10,064 bases of DNA from Propionibacteriaceae bacterium (GTDB taxonomy: Bacteria > Actinomycetota > Actinomycetes > Propionibacteriales > Propionibacteriaceae), in the NCBI GenBank assembly GCA_003158895.1, contig PMLO01000086.1, forward strand, positions 4,666 through 14,729. Direction: 5' to 3'. The notes under the pieces are model-generated. The model did no database searches and was not told the origin of the DNA. It saw nothing but the letters and a program-made list of their open reading frames with translations. Positions within the stretch are counted from its first letter, which is position 1; every line of letters starts with the position of its first letter. Made by a program: the position numbers and the translations under genes. Below are positions 7,517 through 10,064 of the stretch, one piece after another.

Positions 7517-8989
7517 GTGCTGATTGCTCATGACCTGGGAACAACAGGTGACAAAGCATCGCTGCACGCACTCGATGGAACAGTGCTCGGCTCGGCCACC
7601 GTGTCGTACGCCACCGCGTACGGCACGAGGGCCGAGGCCGAGCAGAACCCCGAGGACTGGTGGCGAGCGGTCTGTGAGGCCACCCGCCAGCTCCTTGTGG
7701 ATACCGGGACGTCCCCGTCCGCCGTGACCGGCATCTGTGTCGGCGGCACGATGATGTGCGTCGTTCTGGTGGACCACACCGGCCAACCCCTGCGCCCAGC
7801 AATGATCTGGGCCGACCAACGTGCGGCCGTTGAGGCCGACGAGCTCAGCGCCGCGTTCGGTGACGAGGAGGCGTACCGGATCACCGGCAACCGTCTCGCC
7901 GCCACGTACAACATTCCCAAGCTCATGTGGCTGCAGCGCCACGAGCCCGACGTCGTGGCCCGCGCCTACCGCGCGATCGGTCACAAGGACTACATCAACG
8001 CCCGGCTCACGGGCATCATCGCGACTGACGTCACCGACGCCTCCTCCACGGCGGCGTACGACCTCGCCTCAGGCGGCTGGTCCGACGAGGTGATCACCGC
8101 CAGCGGCGTCGACTCCCGTCTCATGCCCCTCGTCGTCGAGAGCACCGAGGTGCTCGGGCCGCTCACCCGTAGCGCGGCCGCGGAGCTCGGTCTGACAACG
8201 GCCACGGTGGTCGTCGCGGGCGGTGGCGACGGGCCCATGGCTGCTGCGGGCTCGGGCTGCGTCACCCCCGAAACCCCCGGCTATGTCTGTCTTGGAACGT
8301 CCGCCTGGTACTCGCGGACAACCGTACGACCTGTCCTCGACCCGCTGCGGCGCTCGTTCACGTTGGCACATGTCGTGCCGGGCGCGTTCGTCCCGACCGC
8401 GACGACGCAGGCCGGCGCCGGCACGCTGGAGTGGCTCCGCGACGCCATCGCCCCCAGTACATCTGTGGCCGATCTGGTGGCAGAGGGGCTTGCTGCCGAA
8501 GCGGCCTCGACCGGGCTGTTCTTCCTGCCGTACCTCACCGGCGAGCGCAGTCCCTGGTGGAACCCGCTCGCCACCGGTGTCATGGCCGGCCTGCGTCGTC
8601 ATCACGGCCGCGCCGAGATGGTCCGGGCCACGCTCGAGGGCGTGGCATTCGGGCTGGCGCTGTGCATGGAGCCGCTCGTCATGCCGGACGAGCATGTCGA
8701 CATCGTGGGCGGGGGAGCGGCCAGCGACGGCTGGCTTCAGTTGTTCGCAGACATCTGGAACCATCCTGTACGACGCCGTTCCGTCACTGCGGGCGCGACC
8801 AGCCTCGGCGTCGCGATCACCGGGCTCGTAGGGCTGGGCGAGCTGGAGTTCTCCGCGGCCCCTCGTCTCTCCACAGTCGAGCGCGAGGTTCTGCCATCGG
8901 CCCGCGTGGACGAGTACCAGGATCACAAGGAACGCTTCGTGGCCGCTTACCTGGCCGCCGCACCCTGGTTCGAGGGGGCGACCGCATGA
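7517..8989 (+). CDS. FGGY-family carbohydrate kinase (xylulokinase-like)
   Basis: This cytosolic kinase is predicted to phosphorylate the imported sugar, polyol or a derived ketose with ATP. The 490 residues fit the FGGY family (about 480-520). Visible elements are the phosphate-binding loop HDLGTTGDKASL (5-16, with Asp6), WADQR (98-102), VAGGGDGPMAAAGSG (233-247, catalytic base Asp238), TGERSPWWNP (341-350, family signature region), EGVAFGL (374-380) and VGGGAASDGWLQLFADI (397-413, ATP-binding side). The set is closest to the xylulokinase-like branch, but FGGY substrates (xylulose, ribulose, erythritol, glycerol, fuculose and others) cannot be separated by eye. The GTG start has GGAGG (7507-7511) 5 nt upstream. 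The stop overlaps the ATG of the repressor gene by 4 bp, tying kinase and repressor production together. Confidence 0.9.
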   Translation: MLIAHDLGTTGDKASLHALDGTVLGSATVSYATAYGTRAEAEQNPEDWWRAVCEATRQLLVDTGTSPSAVTGICVGGTMMCVVLVDHTGQPLRPAMIWADQRAAVEADELSAAFGDEEAYRITGNRLAATYNIPKLMWLQRHEPDVVARAYRAIGHKDYINARLTGIIATDVTDASSTAAYDLASGGWSDEVITASGVDSRLMPLVVESTEVLGPLTRSAAAELGLTTATVVVAGGGDGPMAAAGSGCVTPETPGYVCLGTSAWYSRTTVRPVLDPLRRSFTLAHVVPGAFVPTATTQAGAGTLEWLRDAIAPSTSVADLVAEGLAAEAASTGLFFLPYLTGERSPWWNPLATGVMAGLRRHHGRAEMVRATLEGVAFGLALCMEPLVMPDEHVDIVGGGAASDGWLQLFADIWNHPVRRRSVTAGATSLGVAITGLVGLGELEFSAAPRLSTVEREVLPSARVDEYQDHKERFVAAYLAAAPWFEGATA

Positions 8990-9981
8990 CGACCATCTAC
9001 GACGTGGCCGAACGCGCCGGCGTCAGCACGGCGACAGTGTCCCGGGTGTTCAACGGGACCAAGGTCTCGACCGCGAAGGCGGAGGCGGTACGAGCGGCAG
9101 CCGCCGCGCTCGGGTTCGTACCGAACGGCAACGCGCGTCGGCTGCGGATGGGCAGCTCGCAGATCATCGCCGTCCTCATCCCCGACATCGAGAACTCGTT
9201 CTTCACGGCCCTGACCCGTGGCGTGACAGACATCGCGCGGGCCGCCGGCTACTCCGTGATGCTCGGCAACACCGACGAGAACCCCCAGCTCGAGGCAGAG
9301 CTCGTGGCTGCCGCCATCGGCGACGTCGCGGGCATCATCGTCGCGCCGACGAGCGACGAGGCCGACTACTCGCTACCTGTCAGCAGAGGCGTGCCCGTCG
9401 TGGCGATCGACCGCGACGCCCCGCAGAGCCAGGTCGATGTCGTGGTCGCGGACAACGTCGCCGGCGCCGAGGACGCGACCGAGCGCCTCTTCGACCTCGG
9501 ATTCGTCCGCGTTGCGTGCATCTCCGGACCCACGCACGTGATGACGGCCGACCTGCGGGTCGAGGGCTGGAAGAAGGCGTGGCTGAAGCGTCTCGGCACG
9601 CTGCCCCCCGACGAGCTGTGCATCCGTGTCCCCTACACGATGGATGGCGGCGACAGCGCGACCGAGGAGCTCTCGAAGCTCTCTCAGCCTCCGGACGCGA
9701 TCTTCGCGGCCAACAACCGACTGGCGGTGGGTGCCGTGCGCCACCTGGTCACGGTCGGCAAGGACCTCACGGAGTTCGGCGTGGTGTCGCTCGGTGAGCT
9801 GCCGCTGACCCTGTACATCCCCCGCGGTCTCGTGGTGACGCACCTGCCCGCGCGAGAACTCGGCACGCGAGCGGCCGAGATGCTCCTCGAACGCATCCGG
9901 GGATACTCCGGACCCCCGCGGCGCGAGGTCGTCGCCACCGTCGTCACCCACGACCAGCACGCCTTCGCCATGACACCGTGA
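8986..9981 (+). CDS. LacI-family transcriptional repressor
   Basis: This is a DNA-binding regulator expected to control its own operon through the GAAATCGATTTC sites at 3685-3716. The 331-residue protein has the N-terminal helix-turn-helix IYDVAERAGVSTATVSRVFN (4-23), the hinge region FVPNGNARRLRMG (44-56) with Leu53 at the minor-groove intercalating position, and a periplasmic-binding-like effector domain from about residue 59. Effector-domain motifs include IPDIENSFFTALTRGV (65-80), GIIVAPTS (116-123) and FAANNRLAVGAVRHL (240-254). Where LacI has VVGYDD this protein has VVSLGE (266-271), so the usual Asp of the inducer pocket is replaced. The ATG at 8986 overlaps the kinase stop, with GAGGGGG (8972-8978) 7 nt upstream. 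A longer in-frame reading upstream is only a shadow of the kinase gene. The inducer is probably the transported sugar or its phosphate. Confidence 0.93.
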   Translation: MTTIYDVAERAGVSTATVSRVFNGTKVSTAKAEAVRAAAAALGFVPNGNARRLRMGSSQIIAVLIPDIENSFFTALTRGVTDIARAAGYSVMLGNTDENPQLEAELVAAAIGDVAGIIVAPTSDEADYSLPVSRGVPVVAIDRDAPQSQVDVVVADNVAGAEDATERLFDLGFVRVACISGPTHVMTADLRVEGWKKAWLKRLGTLPPDELCIRVPYTMDGGDSATEELSKLSQPPDAIFAANNRLAVGAVRHLVTVGKDLTEFGVVSLGELPLTLYIPRGLVVTHLPARELGTRAAEMLLERIRGYSGPPRREVVATVVTHDQHAFAMTP

Positions 9982-10012
9982 GAACGGCGACCACTATGAC
10001 CCGAACAACAAG

Positions 10013-10020
10013 AGAAGGAG
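10013..10020 (+). promoter_or_regulatory. ribosome binding site of the truncated last gene
   Basis: AGAAGGAG lies 7 nt upstream of the ATG at 10028 and is a strong Shine-Dalgarno match. It supports a real gene starting there even though only 12 codons are visible. The 46-nt gap after the repressor stop shows no promoter or operator copy, so this gene is probably part of the same operon. Confidence 0.65.
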
Positions 10021-10027
10021 TTCCCCG

Positions 10028-10064
10028 ATGACGTACGCATTCCCCACTCTGGCAACGAGGCCGG
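10028..10064 (+). CDS. 5' end of a further operon gene (partial, product unknown)
   Basis: The ATG at 10028 follows a strong ribosome site and opens a frame reading MTYAFPTLATRP to the window edge. It lies 46 nt after the repressor stop on the same strand, with no new operator between, so it is probably the next gene of the sugar cassette. In such cassettes that is often a dehydrogenase, isomerase or aldolase. Twelve residues are not enough to recognise the family, and I do not assign a function. Confidence 0.6.
   Translation, partial: MTYAFPTLATRP

Noticed and set aside
7464..7523. 19-codon frame between binding protein and kinase
   Set aside because: It has no ribosome site, has a low-complexity Gly/Arg-rich translation, and is explained by the hairpin and the kinase ribosome site that it overlaps.
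8431..8985. In-frame extension of the repressor upstream of 8986
   Set aside because: The extension is a second-frame reading of the kinase gene with an Arg-rich composition. The LacI-family N-terminus starts exactly at the ATG at 8986, which has a ribosome site.

Overview
The window is high-GC DNA with strongly GC-biased third codon positions, GTG starts, strong GGAGG-type ribosome sites, a probable leaderless gene and a plant-like class II DAHP synthase. Together these indicate an actinobacterium; a Propionibacteriales-type soil organism would fit, but the genus cannot be fixed from the sequence. All recognisable genes lie on the + strand.

Region 1 (1-424). The window opens with what looks like the last nine codons of an upstream gene (stop at 28-30) and a possible terminator hairpin. 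A gene-free stretch follows that carries an imperfect tandem array with a period of about 83 bp. Each well-preserved unit has self-complementary ends. The array decays into a -10-like box placed so that the next gene could be transcribed as a leaderless message.

Region 2 (425-3544). This holds a class II DAHP synthase (first step of the shikimate pathway), a threonine aldolase 12 nt downstream, and a small metallo-beta-lactamase-fold hydrolase after a 54-nt gap. The first two are probably one operon. The hydrolase is an ordinary housekeeping-type gene that may be read through or have its own start.

Region 3 (3545-10064). This is a self-contained sugar or polyol uptake cassette under LacI-type control. 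The control region has a consensus TTGACA -35 box and two adjacent copies of GAAATCGATTTC at and just past the expected transcription start. A third, weaker copy lies 64 bp upstream. The genes then run: two-domain ABC ATPase (RbsA type), ABC permease (RbsC type, 4-bp overlap), lipoprotein sugar-binding protein, FGGY carbohydrate kinase, LacI-family repressor (4-bp overlap), and the first 12 codons of another gene cut by the window edge. The logic is import by the transporter, phosphorylation by the kinase, and repression by the LacI protein until the substrate or a product is present. The substrate is not identifiable from sequence alone; the truncated gene is the best clue to it.

Nothing in the window looks like a mobile element, phage, CRISPR array or stable RNA gene. 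The most unusual features are the tandem hairpin array upstream of the DAHP synthase, the three-site operator layout, and a sugar cassette whose substrate is unknown.
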